From: Youhaiella tibetensis
GTDB taxonomy: Bacteria > Pseudomonadota > Alphaproteobacteria > Rhizobiales > Devosiaceae
Reading direction: 5' to 3'
Length of the DNA: 64,000 nt
Assembly: GCF_008000755.1 (NCBI RefSeq)
Contig: NZ_CP041690.1
Location: 558,001-622,000, forward strand
The notes under the pieces are model-generated. The model was not told where the DNA came from, made no database searches, and saw nothing but the letters and a program-made list of their open reading frames with translations. The position numbers were made by a program, and so were the translations under genes. Below, in pieces: positions 31,558-40,235 of the stretch. Each line of letters starts with the position of its first letter. Positions within the stretch are counted from its first letter, which is position 1.

Positions 31558-32532
31558 TTACTTCTGCATGACCGCCGCCAGTTCGGGCACGAAGCGGTCC
31601 AACATCCAGGGGATGCTCAGAGGCGAGGGAGCCGAGGTGGCCATGACGAAGCTCTTGTCCTTGAGGCGCAGCATGCGGCCCTCGGCCACGGGCTTGAAGC
31701 GCTGCACCAGTTCGTTGGCATAGAGCGCGTCGGACGCCTCGTCGCCTTCATCGAGCGAGATGAGGACATCGGCATCGAGAGTGTCGAGCTGCTCGTAGCT
31801 CACGGTGGTGTAGTAGCTGTCGGTCGGCAGGGCCGCGACGCCCGGCGAGGGCTTGAGGCCGAGCTGGGTCACCATCACCACGCGCGGATCGGCGGTGGAA
31901 TAGACGTTCATACCCGCCCCGCCGACCCAAAGCGCGCCGAAGGTGAAGGACTTGCCCGCAAACTCGGGATGGGCGGCGGCCGCTGCGGCGAGCCTTTCGT
32001 CGATGGAAGCGATGAGGGTTTCGGCCTGAGCCGGCTTGCCCAGGGCCCGGCCGGCGACGCGGGTGATCTCCTGCCAGCTGCCGGCCCAGGGTTTATCAGC
32101 ATAGGCGACCGTCGGCGCGATGGCCGAGAGCCGATCGTACTGCTCCTGGGTGATGCCGCTATAGGGCGCGAGGATGAGGTCGGGCGCGACGGCGAGCACA
32201 TCCTCATAGGGGACTTCGGTGTCGAAATTGATGATCCTGGGGGCCGCCTTGCCGCTGGCCGCGATGGCATCGGCTGTCCAGGGCAGGACGCCATTGGCGT
32301 TGCCGCCCCACTTCTGCTCGGGGATTGCCACCGGCACCTCGCCCAGCGCCAGCACGGCGTCCTGGGTGGTCCAGCCGATGGTCACGATCCGCTCGGGTTT
32401 CTTTTCGATCACGGTCTTGCCGTAGACGTGCTCGAGGGTCACCGGAAAGGCGCCCTCCTGCGCCTGGGCGGCGAGAGGCAGCAGGGCCACGAGGGCCAAT
32501 GCGAATGCGCCAAAGGCGCGGCGGGTCAGCAT
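31558..32532 (-). CDS. Siderophore-iron ABC transporter substrate-binding protein (second copy)
   Basis: A 324-aa periplasmic binding protein. N-terminal MLTRRAFGAFALALVALLPLAAQA is a signal peptide (twin-arginine-like RR followed by a hydrophobic stretch). FepB/FhuD-type features follow: PERIVTIGWTTQDAVLALG, VAPDLILAPYSGITQEQYDRL (quoted in part) and DADVLISLDEG. It captures an iron-loaded siderophore in the periplasm for the FecCD permeases. Last gene of a six-gene operon, 25 bp downstream of a paralogous binding-protein gene with similar N-terminal strands (HVYGKTVIEKKPERIVTIGW against [20 protein letters not shown]). Confidence 0.88.
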   Translation of the reverse strand: MLTRRAFGAFALALVALLPLAAQAQEGAFPVTLEHVYGKTVIEKKPERIVTIGWTTQDAVLALGEVPVAIPEQKWGGNANGVLPWTADAIAASGKAAPRIINFDTEVPYEDVLAVAPDLILAPYSGITQEQYDRLSAIAPTVAYADKPWAGSWQEITRVAGRALGKPAQAETLIASIDERLAAAAAAHPEFAGKSFTFGALWVGGAGMNVYSTADPRVVMVTQLGLKPSPGVAALPTDSYYTTVSYEQLDTLDADVLISLDEGDEASDALYANELVQRFKPVAEGRMLRLKDKSFVMATSAPSPLSIPWMLDRFVPELAAVMQK

Positions 32533-32557
32533 GTTTTCGCTCCGTTCAAGAGAGTCG

Positions 32558-33532
32558 TTATTGAGCCGTGGTGTCCGGGTCGCCATCGAGGGCCGCCGCG
32601 AGCATCGGGGCGAACTGGTCGACGACGTAGTCGATGGAAAGCGGGGTCTGGAACCAGAGAGCCGCGGCCAGCGGGCCATCGGGATCCGGCCAGACCGAGC
32701 GACCCTCCCGGGCGAGGCGCAGGCCCTGGTAGACGGGCAGCGCCTCGATTTCGGCGCGCTTGCCCTCCGGCCAGATGACCACGTCGAGATCGATCATCCT
32801 GGCCTGCTCGAGGCTGAGATAGACCCAGCCCGCATCGTCCGCGAGGGCGTCGAGTTCGGCCGGGAAGGTGAAGCCGAGGCTGGTGAGGAAACGCGACGTA
32901 GGCAGGTCTGCGCTCCAGAGTGCGATCTGGCCTTCGCGGAACGCGGCCATCGTGGCCGACTTGCCGGCGAATTCGGGGTGCCGGGTCGCGACGGCGGCGG
33001 TCTTGGCTTCAAGGCTGGCGATGATGTCTTCGGCCTTGGCGGTGCCGCCCGAAGTTGCCCGGTCGATCTGGCGGAGCTGTTCCTGCCACGGGGTGCCCCA
33101 GAGCGGAAATTCCTTGGGCTGGAGGACGACCGGGGCGATCTGGGAGAGCTTGCGGTAGTTCTCTTCGCTGATGTCGGTGAAGATCGCGACGATCAGGTCA
33201 GGATTCTGCGCCAGCACCCACTCGATGTTGAGTTCGCGCGGGCCGACGGCCGGCTCGGCCTTGAGCGCGGCGCGTTCGTCTTCGGCCCAGGGCCAGGTGG
33301 CGTAGGGCTGCTTGCCCCACCATTCGGTGACGCCGACCAGCGCCAGCCCGAGGGCATAGACGAAGTCCTGGTCGTTCAGGCCGAGGGTAATGATCCGCCT
33401 GGGCGGAGCCTGGATGACCGTATCGCCATAAAGGTGCGGAACGGTAACCGGAAATTGCTGGGCGGACGCGGGAGGGGCGATCGCCAGCACGAGTGCCGCG
33501 AATGCCGCGGCAACGAGGCCTTTGGGTGTCAT
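32558..33532 (-). CDS. Siderophore-iron ABC transporter substrate-binding protein (first copy)
   Basis: A 324-aa protein with signal peptide [20 protein letters not shown] and cleavage near ASAQQ. Class III binding-protein landmarks: [40 protein letters not shown] and [11 protein letters not shown]. Start codon overlaps the stop of the ATPase gene (TAATG). It is homologous to the following gene and of the same length, which suggests gene duplication with different siderophore preferences (inference). Confidence 0.88.
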   Translation of the reverse strand: MTPKGLVAAAFAALVLAIAPPASAQQFPVTVPHLYGDTVIQAPPRRIITLGLNDQDFVYALGLALVGVTEWWGKQPYATWPWAEDERAALKAEPAVGPRELNIEWVLAQNPDLIVAIFTDISEENYRKLSQIAPVVLQPKEFPLWGTPWQEQLRQIDRATSGGTAKAEDIIASLEAKTAAVATRHPEFAGKSATMAAFREGQIALWSADLPTSRFLTSLGFTFPAELDALADDAGWVYLSLEQARMIDLDVVIWPEGKRAEIEALPVYQGLRLAREGRSVWPDPDGPLAAALWFQTPLSIDYVVDQFAPMLAAALDGDPDTTAQ

Positions 33533-34380
33533 TACGCTTTCTCTGCGATGGCATGGACCTCGCCCGCGCCGCGCGGAACCACGAGCGGGGTGTGCGAGAT
33601 CGGGTCTTCGATTACGAGGCAGGGCAGGCCGAAAACGGCCTCCACCAGTTCCGCGGTGACGATGCCGGTGGGTTGGCCTTCGGCCATCACGCGGCCCTCG
33701 CGCATGGCGATGAGGTGGGTGGCATAGCGACAGGCCTGGTTGAGGTCGTGAAGCACCGCGACGATGGTTTTGCCTTCATCGCGGTTGAGACGCCTGAGCA
33801 GTTCGAGCAGTTCGATCTGGTGGGCGATGTCGAGGAAGGTGGTCGGCTCGTCGAGCAGCAGGAGCGGCGTTTCCTGGGCGAGGACCATCGCCACCCAGAC
33901 CCGCTGGCGCTGGCCGCCCGAAAGCTCGTCCACAAGACGCCCCGACAGGTCGGTGACCTTGGTGGCCTCCATCGCGCCGATCACCGCCGCTTCGTCGTCC
34001 TTCGACCATTGCTGGAGGAACTTCTGGTGCGGATAGCGGCCGCGGGCGACGAGGTCGGCTACCGTGATCCCGTCAGGCGCCAGCGAGGTTTGCGGCAGAA
34101 GGCCAAGTTTGCGGGCAACATCCCTGGCCGGATAGGACTGTATCGAGCGGCCGTCGAGAAGGACTTCGCCCGATGCCGGGCGCAGCAGGCGCGAGAGGGC
34201 GCGCAGCAGTGTCGACTTACCGCAGGCATTGGGGCCCACGATGACGGTGAACGAGCCATCGGGAATGGCGACGCTCAGGTTCTCGGCGATAAGGCGCCGG
34301 TCATAGCCGATAGTCGCGGCGCGCGCCTCGATGCGTGCGGGGGATGGCCTGGATGGTGCTGGCTTGATCTTGTTCATCAT
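33532..34380 (-). CDS. Siderophore-iron ABC transporter ATP-binding protein (FecE/FepC type)
   Basis: A 282-aa ABC ATPase. Walker [10 protein letters not shown], signature [10 protein letters not shown], Walker [17 protein letters not shown] and the H-loop VLHDLNQA are all present, typical of the FecE/FepC family. It powers import through the two FecCD permeases encoded upstream. ATG at 34380 overlaps the permease stop (ATGATG); a second ATG at 34377 is equally possible. Confidence 0.93.
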   Translation of the reverse strand: MMNKIKPAPSRPSPARIEARAATIGYDRRLIAENLSVAIPDGSFTVIVGPNACGKSTLLRALSRLLRPASGEVLLDGRSIQSYPARDVARKLGLLPQTSLAPDGITVADLVARGRYPHQKFLQQWSKDDEAAVIGAMEATKVTDLSGRLVDELSGGQRQRVWVAMVLAQETPLLLLDEPTTFLDIAHQIELLELLRRLNRDEGKTIVAVLHDLNQACRYATHLIAMREGRVMAEGQPTGIVTAELVEAVFGLPCLVIEDPISHTPLVVPRGAGEVHAIAEKA

Positions 34381-35447
34381 GGCTGGCGCCTGGCCTCGCG
34401 CATGAGGAGCCAGGCAAAGTAGAGGCCGCCCAGGCACACGGTGACGATACCCACGGGGAGCTGGCTCGGAGCGAAGGCGCGTTGGGCGAGGACGTCGGAA
34501 GCGGCAAGAAGCAACGCGCCCATCGCCGCGGCCGGCAGGAGCGCAACGCCGGCCGAACCGGCGAGGCGCCGCGCGATCTGCGGAGCGGCGAGCGCGACAA
34601 AGGCGATGGGGCCGGCAATGCCGGTGGCGATGGCGGTGAGCGCTACGCCCACCATCATGAGCCCTAGTCGCGTACGCTCCACGCTGACGCCGTGTGCGCG
34701 GGAGGCGTCGTCGCCCAGTTCGAGCTGGCGCATGGGGCGGGAAAGCAGGAGCACGAAGGGCATTACCAGCGCGAGCACGATGCTCGCTTGCAGCAGCCGA
34801 TCGAGTCCTAGCCCGTTGAGCGAGCCCGAACCCCAGATTGACGCCATCATGGCGACCTTGAGATCGGCCCGCAGCATCAGCCAGGTGTTGAGCGAGGTGA
34901 GCATGGCGCTGACGCCGATGCCGACGACGATGAGACGAAAACCCTGCACGCCGCTCCGCCAGGAAAGCCCGTAGACCACGATCGCAGTCAGGAGCCCTCC
35001 GACCAGCGCGCCTCCGGCAACGGCATAGAAGCTGCCGCCGAGGAGCGTGATGACAATGAGGGCGCCCGTGTATGAGCCGGCGTTGAAGCCGATGATGTCG
35101 GGGCTGCCCAGTGGATTGCGGGTAAGCGACTGGAAGATGGCGCCGGAAACACCCAGCGCAGCCCCCAGAAGCAGTGCGAGAGCGGCCCGGGGCAGGCGCC
35201 ACTCGACCACCACCATGTGCGCCTTGGGGGAGGCCTGGCCGAAGAGAGCGCCGATGACCTCGCCGACCGGCACCGCGAACTCGCCGCTGGCCAGGGCAAA
35301 GAGGCTCACCGCCAACGCCATGGTCACAAGCGCGAGCGTTACGACGAGCGCCTGCAGATCCAGCCGTTGGGTGATGCGTCCGTCCAGGAGGCGCACGATG
35401 CCGAACGGACGCCCGAATAACATGGTGGTGCTCGCAGGCGTCGTCAT
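34377..35447 (-). CDS. FecCD family permease (second subunit)
   Basis: A 356-aa polytopic membrane protein with about nine or ten helices. FecCD landmarks are LPRAALALLLGAALGVSGAIFQ, LTRNPLGSPDIIGFNAGSYTG (both quoted in part), LGVSVERTRLG-like cytoplasmic loop and GPIAFVALAAPQIARRL. It forms a heterodimer with the upstream permease in the inner membrane. Overlaps both neighbours by 4 bp. Confidence 0.92.
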   Translation of the reverse strand: MTTPASTTMLFGRPFGIVRLLDGRITQRLDLQALVVTLALVTMALAVSLFALASGEFAVPVGEVIGALFGQASPKAHMVVVEWRLPRAALALLLGAALGVSGAIFQSLTRNPLGSPDIIGFNAGSYTGALIVITLLGGSFYAVAGGALVGGLLTAIVVYGLSWRSGVQGFRLIVVGIGVSAMLTSLNTWLMLRADLKVAMMASIWGSGSLNGLGLDRLLQASIVLALVMPFVLLLSRPMRQLELGDDASRAHGVSVERTRLGLMMVGVALTAIATGIAGPIAFVALAAPQIARRLAGSAGVALLPAAAMGALLLAASDVLAQRAFAPSQLPVGIVTVCLGGLYFAWLLMREARRQP

Positions 35448-36499
35448 AGGCCGCTCGCCCCGCCGCGACGGGCCAGGATGATCAGCACCGGGGCGCCGAT
35501 GAATGCGGTGACGATCCCGACCTGGAGCTCTCCCGGTGGCATGACCACACGGCCGACGATGTCGGCACAGAGCAGCAGGATGGGGGCAAGGACAAGCGTA
35601 AAGAGGATGATCCAGCGCTGGTCGGGACCCACGATCCAGCGTGCCACATGCGAGATCATGAGGCCGACGAAGGTGATCGGGCCAGCCGCCGCCGTGGCGG
35701 AACCGGCGAGGAGCGTCACGGCGACCACGACGATGGCGCGGGTGCGCAGGATGCTGGTGCCCAGCGATGCCGCCAGGTCGTCGCCAAGCGCGATGGCGTT
35801 GAGCGGACGGGCCACCAGGAGCGCCAGCAGGCCGCCGGCCAGCATGAAGGGCAGCGAGACGGTAAGGTTATCGAGCCTGGGCGTCACCAGCGAACCGGCA
35901 GCCCAGAAGCGCATGCGGTCGAAGGTCGCCGGGTCCAGGATCGCGAAACCCGACGAGATGCCGGTAAGCACGGCGCCGATGGCGATGCCGGAAAGGGTCA
36001 GCCGCGCCGGCGTCGCCGCGCCTCGGCCGACCGAACCGATGGCGTAGACGAGTACCGTGGCGCCAAGCGCTCCGGCAAAGGCGAACCAGATATAGGACTG
36101 GATGGTCGCAATCCCGAAGATGCCGACACCCAGCGAAACGGCGAAGGTCGCGCCGGCATTGACGCCGAGAATGCCCGGGTCCGCCAGTGGATTGCGCGTC
36201 AGGGCCTGGATCAGGGCTCCCGAAAGCCCGAGCGCTGCGCCGACCGACAGTCCGAGCAGTGTGCGCGGCACGCGCAGCGTCATGATGATGGCGTGGTCGT
36301 CGCTGCCCGCATAGGAAAACAGCGCCTCGAGAACGGTCGGGAAAGGGATGTTGCGCGAGCCCACGGCAATGCTGGTGAGGCAAACGAGAGCGAGCGCGAC
36401 GATGACGACGATGAGGAGGGCGAAACGCCTGCCGTTGCTCTCGGCAAGGCCGGAAGGCCTCGTCCCATCATCGCGTCGCGCTGCGGCGAGGCTGGTCAC
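35444..36499 (-). CDS. FecCD family permease (first subunit)
   Basis: A 351-aa membrane protein. LRVPRTLLGLSVGAALGLSG, ALTRNPLADPGILGVNAGAT and GPITFVGLMISHVARWIVG are classic FecCD segments. GTG at 36499 is taken as start because it overlaps the preceding stop as GTGA; longer in-frame starts lie inside the upstream gene. Translationally coupled within the operon. Confidence 0.92.
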   Translation of the reverse strand: MTSLAAARRDDGTRPSGLAESNGRRFALLIVVIVALALVCLTSIAVGSRNIPFPTVLEALFSYAGSDDHAIIMTLRVPRTLLGLSVGAALGLSGALIQALTRNPLADPGILGVNAGATFAVSLGVGIFGIATIQSYIWFAFAGALGATVLVYAIGSVGRGAATPARLTLSGIAIGAVLTGISSGFAILDPATFDRMRFWAAGSLVTPRLDNLTVSLPFMLAGGLLALLVARPLNAIALGDDLAASLGTSILRTRAIVVVAVTLLAGSATAAAGPITFVGLMISHVARWIVGPDQRWIILFTLVLAPILLLCADIVGRVVMPPGELQVGIVTAFIGAPVLIILARRGGASGL

Positions 36500-37383
36500 A
36501 GGCCGAACTTCTCGAGTGTTGCCTCGACTTCGTCGGTCACTTCCTCGCCATCGCGCCCGGAGCCCCAGAGCGCGTCGATCTTCTTCTTGACGGCCGGGTC
36601 GAGCGCTTCCCAGCGCGCGTTCCAGTCGGTGCGCTTGTCGGTCCAGTAGCCGGTGGCGGAATATCGCGCCGAGGGCCAACTGAGTTCGTGGCGCAGGTAT
36701 TTGCGCACGGCCCGCACCGCCTTCATCTCGGCGGCCACCCAGACATAGACGGATTTGTCGGCAGGAACGGCCACCGCGCGCACCGCTTCGGGTATTTGTG
36801 TCGGTCCGACGCCATTGCCGGCTCCATGGAGCCAGATGACCTTGAGGTTTGCCCGGGTCTCGAAACGCTGCTCGTGGCTGGCATCGGGCACTTCGGCAAT
36901 GACGCTGACCTCCACATGCGGGGCCAGTTGCTCGACCAGTCGGCCAACGGCAGGGAGCCCCGTGGCGTCGCAGGCGAGCAGCAGCCAGTTCATATCGGCG
37001 GGCGCGTCATAGATGGGGTGCGGTTCGCGGATGACGATGGTGTCGCCAATTTTGGCCGACTGCGCCCATGCGCTGGCCTGGCCATGGTCGTGAACCACAA
37101 AGTCGAGATCGATCTCGCCGGGCCGGGCCTTGCGGATGGTGTAGCATTCGCAATGAGCCGGCGTCTTGCCCTCGGGGTACTTCCAGTGCCCCTTCTCGTC
37201 GATCTCGGGAAGAACGACGTCGCCGGTGTCGCTGTCGGGGAAGAAGAGCCGGATGTATTCGTCGCCAACCCCGGTAGAAACCAGGTTCTTGAGACCTTGG
37301 CCACCAAGGGTGATCCGCACCATGCCGGGCGTGACCATTTGCCGGTTGAGCACCGTGCCAGTGAGCAGCTTGAGTGGCGCCAT
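36496..37383 (-). CDS. Siderophore-interacting protein (NAD(P)H ferric-siderophore reductase)
   Basis: A 295-aa SIP-family flavoprotein. The N-terminal FAD-binding barrel contains EYIRLFFPD and YTIRKARPGEIDLDFVVHDH (quoted in part); WAQSAKIGDTIVI follows; the C-terminal SIP domain has LLLACDATGLPAVGRLVEQL and VWVAAEMKAVRAVRKYLRHE. It reduces Fe(III)-siderophore in the cytoplasm, releasing iron. First gene of the operon. ATG at 37383 is preferred to a TTG at 37434. Expression is expected to be iron-regulated. Confidence 0.92.
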   Translation of the reverse strand: MAPLKLLTGTVLNRQMVTPGMVRITLGGQGLKNLVSTGVGDEYIRLFFPDSDTGDVVLPEIDEKGHWKYPEGKTPAHCECYTIRKARPGEIDLDFVVHDHGQASAWAQSAKIGDTIVIREPHPIYDAPADMNWLLLACDATGLPAVGRLVEQLAPHVEVSVIAEVPDASHEQRFETRANLKVIWLHGAGNGVGPTQIPEAVRAVAVPADKSVYVWVAAEMKAVRAVRKYLRHELSWPSARYSATGYWTDKRTDWNARWEALDPAVKKKIDALWGSGRDGEEVTDEVEATLEKFGL

Positions 37384-37483
37384 TCGCCCGCGTCCATTTT
37401 TCCATGCGCCGTCAATGGGTTGACTGACGAGCAATCAACCCGGTGCATGGCCGGCGCGAAACTTCCTTGGTCTCGCACAGCTA

Positions 37484-37506
37484 CAAATTATGATTATTAA
37501 AGTCAA
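37484..37506 (-). promoter_or_regulatory. AT-rich promoter/possible iron box of the siderophore operon
   Basis: A strongly AT-rich patch (caaattatgattattaaag then tcaa) about 100 bp upstream of the siderophore-interacting gene. On the minus strand it reads ttgactttaataatcataat, which gives a TTGACT -35 and resembles half of a Fur-type box. Which iron regulator acts cannot be decided. Confidence 0.4.
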
Positions 37507-37567
37507 CTAATTTACGAGGACGGAACGGCCTTTGCCGACAACTTCCCTCGAACCACCAGGGGGCCGA

Positions 37568-37597
37568 CATTTGAGCGGGGCGTCTTCCGCTCAAATG
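37568..37597 (-). terminator. Hairpin after the FAD oxidoreductase gene
   Basis: Perfect 11-bp arms catttgagcgg (37568-37578) and ccgctcaaatg (37587-37597) with an 8-nt loop, 25 bp beyond the stop of the FAD oxidoreductase. No T run follows, so it may be a weak terminator or RNA-stability element. Confidence 0.5.
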
Positions 37598-37621
37598 CGC
37601 CGAGACTTTCGCGCTACCCGC

Positions 37622-39193
37622 CTACTTGCCGGCCAGGGCCTTGCCGAGCATGAAGCCCGAGCCGGCTCCGGTGCCGGCGCCGGGCCAGGTCGAGGCGCCG
37701 ACCATGTAGAGGTTGCGAACCGGGGTCTTGTGGCGCGACCAGCCGCCGGCCGGGCGGAAGAGGAAATTCTGGTCGAGGTGGTGGCTGCCCGACAGGCTGT
37801 CGCCGTGGACGAGGTTGGGATTGGCGCGTTCGAGGTCGAGCGGGGAGAGTATGTGGGTGCCCTCGATCTTGCCGCGCAGGCCCGGGGCGTAGCGCTCGAT
37901 GATCGAGAGGATGCGCTCGGCATAGGCCTCCTTGGCGCTGTCCCAGTCGCGCGCCGTGATGACGCCTTCCGCGTCGCCCTTGATGTCATAGGGCACGACG
38001 CGCGCCTGTACCCAGAGCACATGCTTGCCGGCGGGCGCGCGCGAAGGGTCGAGCGCCGTGGGCTGGCCGACAACGAGCGCGGGCTCGGAGGGCAGGAGGC
38101 CCGAGGTCGCCTGCTGGTAGGCGCGTGACATCATCTGATAGTCGGGGGCGAGGTGTACGTAGGCGAAGCGCCGGAGCTCGGGGCTGGCCGTCCAGTCCGG
38201 CAGGTCCGAGAGCGCCAGGTGCAGCATCATGGTGCCGGGACCCGGGCGGAAATTCCGCACGGCGCTGGAGAGCGTTGTCGCGCCCGCCGACTGGCCGAGA
38301 AGCTTGTTGGCGAGGATTTGCGGGTGGACGTTGGCGATGACGGCGCGGCTAGCCGTTAGGCGGCTGCCGTCATCGAGTTCGACGGCGCTGGCGCGGCCGC
38401 TTTCCTCGACGATCCGGGTGACGGCGCGGCCGAAATGGATCTCTCCGCCCAGGGCGGTGAGGTAGGCCGACATGGCCTTGATGATGGTGTCGGCGCCGCC
38501 CTTGCCGATGACCATGCCGAAATTCTGGTTGGCCATGGATTCGAGATAGGGGAATACCGCCCCGCCGGCGATGTCGGGGCCGAAATCGAGATGGAGGCCC
38601 CAGGCCGCCATCAGCGCGCGCACCTGCTGGCTTTCGAAATTGGCGTCGAGATAAGCGCGTGGCGAGGAGATCAGGAGCTTGACCATGTCGCGCACCCAGG
38701 CATAGCCCTTCTTGCGCAAGGCCTTGACGAGCAATTGCACGACCTCGAACGAGGGCATGGGCGTGCCCATGACGCCGCCGATATAGGCGGCTTCCTCGGG
38801 GAAGGCCTGCGCCATCCTGCGCCATTGGGCGGCGTCGGCCTTCGAGAAGGCCTCGATGCGGGCGGTGGTGGCGTCAAGGTCGGTGCTGACGCCCAGCCAT
38901 TTGCCGTCCGGAAAGGCCGAGGCGAAGCTGTCGGAGACCGGGACGAAGTCGAGGCCGTGGCGGAGGAGGCCTTCCTTGTGGGCGGCGAAGAAGGCCGAGC
39001 CGGCGAACATGGAAAGGTTCATGGCGAAGAGGTCGTGGCGGTAGCCGGGAAGCGTGACTTCCTCGGTCCGGACCGCGCCGCCGGCAGAATTGGCGCGTTC
39101 GACCACGGCGACTTTCCAGCCCTTGCTGGCCAGATGAACGGCGGCCGCCAGGCCGTTGTGACCGGCGCCTACCACGATGGCATCGTACGACAA
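37622..39193 (-). CDS. FAD-dependent oxidoreductase, phytoene-desaturase-like (copy A)
   Basis: A 523-aa flavoprotein. The N-terminal dinucleotide fold is YDAIVVGAGHNGLAAAVHLA followed by GWKVAVVERANSAGGAVRTEE; the C-terminal FAD motif is NLYMVGASTWPGAGTGAGSG. This is the CrtI/amine-oxidase superfamily. TTG at 39193 (GGAGGG 4 nt upstream, and the protein then starts directly with the FAD fold) is preferred over ATG at 39226. Divergent from the cyclase gene and paralogous to the gene at 40236 (same length, same motifs). Substrate unknown; the neighbourhood suggests an aromatic or indolic compound. Confidence 0.82.
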   Translation of the reverse strand: MSYDAIVVGAGHNGLAAAVHLASKGWKVAVVERANSAGGAVRTEEVTLPGYRHDLFAMNLSMFAGSAFFAAHKEGLLRHGLDFVPVSDSFASAFPDGKWLGVSTDLDATTARIEAFSKADAAQWRRMAQAFPEEAAYIGGVMGTPMPSFEVVQLLVKALRKKGYAWVRDMVKLLISSPRAYLDANFESQQVRALMAAWGLHLDFGPDIAGGAVFPYLESMANQNFGMVIGKGGADTIIKAMSAYLTALGGEIHFGRAVTRIVEESGRASAVELDDGSRLTASRAVIANVHPQILANKLLGQSAGATTLSSAVRNFRPGPGTMMLHLALSDLPDWTASPELRRFAYVHLAPDYQMMSRAYQQATSGLLPSEPALVVGQPTALDPSRAPAGKHVLWVQARVVPYDIKGDAEGVITARDWDSAKEAYAERILSIIERYAPGLRGKIEGTHILSPLDLERANPNLVHGDSLSGSHHLDQNFLFRPAGGWSRHKTPVRNLYMVGASTWPGAGTGAGSGFMLGKALAGK

Positions 39194-39268
39194 ATTTCCC
39201 TCCGAAATGCCCCAGGATGCGGGCATCCGCGCTGCTCCCCGCAGCGATTTCGCCCGCAATCAATAAAT

Positions 39269-39298
39269 ATGCATCTTGCGATATTTTGAACCTAAAGT
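39269..39298. promoter_or_regulatory. Divergent promoter motifs shared with other catabolic promoters
   Basis: Between the divergent oxidoreductase and cyclase genes. ATGCATCT-TGC-GATATTTT lies at 39269-39287; the same motif with a 4-bp gap lies on the minus strand at 46510-46529. ATTTTGAACCTAAAGT at 39283-39298 matches 13 of 16 positions of the motif at 62100-62115. TTTGCACATGCAT follows at 39335-39347. Confidence 0.45.
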
Positions 39299-39417
39299 AT
39301 CGTGCACTTAACCGCAACGCGGCTGGAACGCATATTTGCACATGCATGAGAGTGTTCTAGCGTTGGGCTAAAGGGAGGCCCTCGGGCCTCAACAGGGACC
39401 TGAAGGAGAATTTGTAC

Positions 39418-40209
39418 ATGACTGCCATCCAGGCATTGGCTTCCGTCGCCACCGCCCTCGCCTCCGGCGACGTCCAGATCGTCGACCTGACGGCGCCGCT
39501 CGGCCCCAATACGCCGGTGCTCTACCTGCCGCCGGATTTCGCCAAGAACACCCCCAGCTTCAAGATGCACGAGATCTCCAAGTATGACAGCAACGGCCCG
39601 TGGTGGGCCTGGGGCTGGATGGAGCTTGGCGAGCATACGGGCACCCATTTCGACGCGCCGATCCACTGGGTTTCGGGCAAGGACGTCCCCAACAACACCA
39701 CCGATACCCTGGAGCCGCAGACGTTCGTCGCGCCGGTCGTGGTCATCGATTGCCACGCGGAAGTTGCCAAGGATGCCGACTTCCTGCTGACCGCCGACAT
39801 GGTGAGGGCCTGGGAAGCCAAGCACGGCGAGATCAAGAAGGGCAGCTGGGTGCTGATGCGCTCGGACTGGTACCACCGGAACGGCTCGACCGAGACTTTC
39901 CTCAATGCCGACGAGAACGGCTCGCACACGCCCGGCCCGAGCGTGGACTGCATCGAATACCTGGTTTCCAAGGAAGTGCTGGGCTGGGGCAGCGAATGCG
40001 TGGGCACCGACTGGGGCAATGCCGCCACGCTCAACCCGCCGTTCCCGGCACACTCGCTGATGCTGGGCGCGGGCGGCTATGGCTTGGCCAGCCTCATCAA
40101 CCTCGACAAGCTGCCGGCCACCGGCGCGCTGCTGGTCGTTGCGCCGCTCAAGATCGTCGGCGGCACCGGCAGCCCGGTCCGCGCCTTCGCTCTGGCGCCG
40201 CGCGCCTGA
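39418..40209 (+). CDS. Cyclase-family metal hydrolase, isatin hydrolase-like
   Basis: A 263-aa protein with the cyclase/kynurenine formamidase metal motif GEHTGTHFDAPIHW and a conserved GSWVLMRSDWYHRN region. Length and layout (IVDLTAPLGPNTPV near the N-terminus, CVGTDWGNA, GYGLASLINLDKLPATGALL (quoted in part) at the C-terminus) agree with isatin hydrolases, which open isatin to isatinate; N-formylkynurenine or other cyclic amides/esters are alternatives. ATG at 39418 follows AAGGAG by 9 nt. First gene of the operon with the FAD oxidoreductase at 40236 and a MarR gene. Confidence 0.75.
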   Translation: MTAIQALASVATALASGDVQIVDLTAPLGPNTPVLYLPPDFAKNTPSFKMHEISKYDSNGPWWAWGWMELGEHTGTHFDAPIHWVSGKDVPNNTTDTLEPQTFVAPVVVIDCHAEVAKDADFLLTADMVRAWEAKHGEIKKGSWVLMRSDWYHRNGSTETFLNADENGSHTPGPSVDCIEYLVSKEVLGWGSECVGTDWGNAATLNPPFPAHSLMLGAGGYGLASLINLDKLPATGALLVVAPLKIVGGTGSPVRAFALAPRA

Positions 40210-40235
40210 GCGGACTGACTTAGGGGGGACGAGGG

